DNA of 7,525 nt from Chloroflexota bacterium. GTDB lineage: Bacteria > Chloroflexota > Anaerolineae > B4-G1 > SLSP01. Made by a program: the position numbers and the translations under genes. Below are positions 7,153 to 7,525 of the stretch, in pieces. The stretch is taken from positions 1-7,525 of the forward strand of contig JAAAOZ010000374.1 of assembly GCA_009908585.1 (NCBI GenBank), in the 5' to 3' direction. Below the pieces are notes generated by a model. That model saw only the letters and a list, made by a program, of their open reading frames with translations, had not been told where the DNA came from and ran no database searches. Each line of letters starts with the position of its first letter. The stretch's first letter is position 1.

Positions 7153-7179
7153 AGTGATTCTAACACATAAAAAATCACT
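7153..7179. promoter_or_regulatory. Inverted repeat inside the operon promoter, possible operator
   Basis: AGTGATT (7153-7159) and AATCACT (7173-7179) are perfect 7-bp inverted arms with a 13-nt centre. Between them they cover most of the -10 element, the spacer and the edge of the -35. Such a site would suit a dimeric repressor. A further AGTGATT occurs at 7326-7332, but the motif is short and could recur by chance. Confidence 0.4.
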
Positions 7180-7184
7180 GGCAA
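7157..7184 (-). promoter_or_regulatory. Sigma70-type promoter of the four-gene operon
   Basis: On the minus strand, TTGCCA (7184-7179) and TAGAAT (7162-7157) are separated by 16 nt, and a TG one base before the -10 makes an extended -10 element. The predicted start near 7150 gives a leader of about 10 nt containing the GGAG before the gene A ATG. This places the operon start here, so genes further right are probably not part of it. Confidence 0.65.
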
Positions 7185-7264
7185 GAAATGAGTTAGTCGG
7201 AGGGGCTTATGGTCTGGACGTCAATTTCAATGATTGGCTCCACTGAAAAAAGCTAAAGTGGGCT

Positions 7265-7288
7265 CGCAAAGCCGCCAAGGCGCTAAGG
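7265..7288 (+). repeat. Three tandem 8-nt units CGCNAAGN
   Basis: CGCAAAGC, CGCCAAGG and CGCTAAGG follow one another without a gap, then an A-rich stretch. From memory, related short tandem sequences are scattered through intergenic regions of many environmental bacterial genomes. They may be remnants of a dispersed repeat. No coding role is seen. Confidence 0.6.
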
Positions 7289-7410
7289 AAAAATAAGGCA
7301 GTGGTTAATTTTCGTGATCAGAGACAGTGATTTGATGAATAAAATGGGGTAGTTCAAGGGGTAGTGGAAATCGGTTTACACTTTTCAATATCTTTAAAAA
7401 CAGAGGCCTG

Positions 7411-7525
7411 GCGAATACCTTGGCCCCAAGGCCCAATGGCCGAGGGAATTCGCGGCTACATTTACGAAACCGGCCTTCGCCGGTTAGGACTCAGTCGCCG
7501 AAGGGCGACTTCGTAATGGTGGCCG
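7411..7525. repeat. REP-like cluster of hairpins, continuing off the right edge
   Basis: Three stem-loops follow one another. The first (7411-7453) pairs GCGAAT with ATTCGC outside and CCTTGGCC with GGCCGAGG (one G-T) inside. The second (7468-7485) is a perfect 7-bp stem AACCGGC/GCCGGTT with loop CTTC. The third (7493-7510) is a perfect 7-bp stem AGTCGCC/GGCGACT with loop GAAG. TGGCCG occurs at 7437-7442 and again at 7520-7525, which suggests that a further unit starts at the edge. There is no T-run, so these are not ordinary terminators. The layout fits a dispersed extragenic palindromic repeat family. Confidence 0.65.

Larger units (their letters stand above)
7140..7525. other. Non-coding region upstream of the operon
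   Basis: No convincing gene lies in these 386 nt. Next to gene A is the promoter region. The middle (about 7200-7400) is AT-rich and contains the 8-nt tandem repeat, two copies of GGGGTAGT 12 nt apart (7346-7353 and 7358-7365), and a 15-codon open frame (7209-7256, plus) behind a GGAGGGG sequence. The right end is a cluster of hairpins of REP type. Only the promoter has an assignable function. Confidence 0.6.

Noticed and set aside
7411..7525. Possible CRISPR array
   Set aside because: The stems differ from one another and there are no equal repeats with regular unique spacers.

Overview
The window reads as bacterial chromosome of fairly high GC. All five real genes lie on the minus strand. 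A CpXC zinc-ribbon protein next to divergent complex I/Mrp-type membrane subunits suggests a Chloroflexota (Anaerolineae- or Caldilineae-like) genome. This is a judgement from family content; no rRNA or tRNA is present to test it.

Reading in the direction of transcription (right to left): positions 7525-7140 are non-coding. They hold a REP-like cluster of hairpins at the right edge, a short 8-nt tandem repeat, and a good sigma70-type promoter directly before the first gene. Next comes a compact four-gene operon. Gene A (7139-5538) is a NuoL/NuoM/HyfB-like polytopic protein. Gene B (5541-4897) is a small multi-spanning protein with faint HyfE/NuoK resemblance. Gene C (4900-3338) is a NuoN/MrpD-like polytopic protein. 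The fourth gene is a soluble GAF-PAS histidine kinase (3322-1658). A/B and B/C each overlap by 4 nt (ATGA, GTGA), and C and the kinase are 15 nt apart. A 388-nt spacer (1657-1270) follows, with an inverted repeat built from two palindromes and a small set of competing stems. The last gene encodes a CpXC-domain protein with a helical repeat region, and it runs off the left edge.

The operon looks like the membrane arm of a complex I or group-4-hydrogenase-like complex without catalytic subunits, coupled to a sensor kinase. Several lysines normally needed for proton translocation appear to be replaced in genes A and C. My main hypothesis is a stand-alone, antiporter-derived membrane module whose state, or whose cellular consequence, is read by the co-expressed kinase. 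That is inference; the operon structure and the residues are visible in the sequence.
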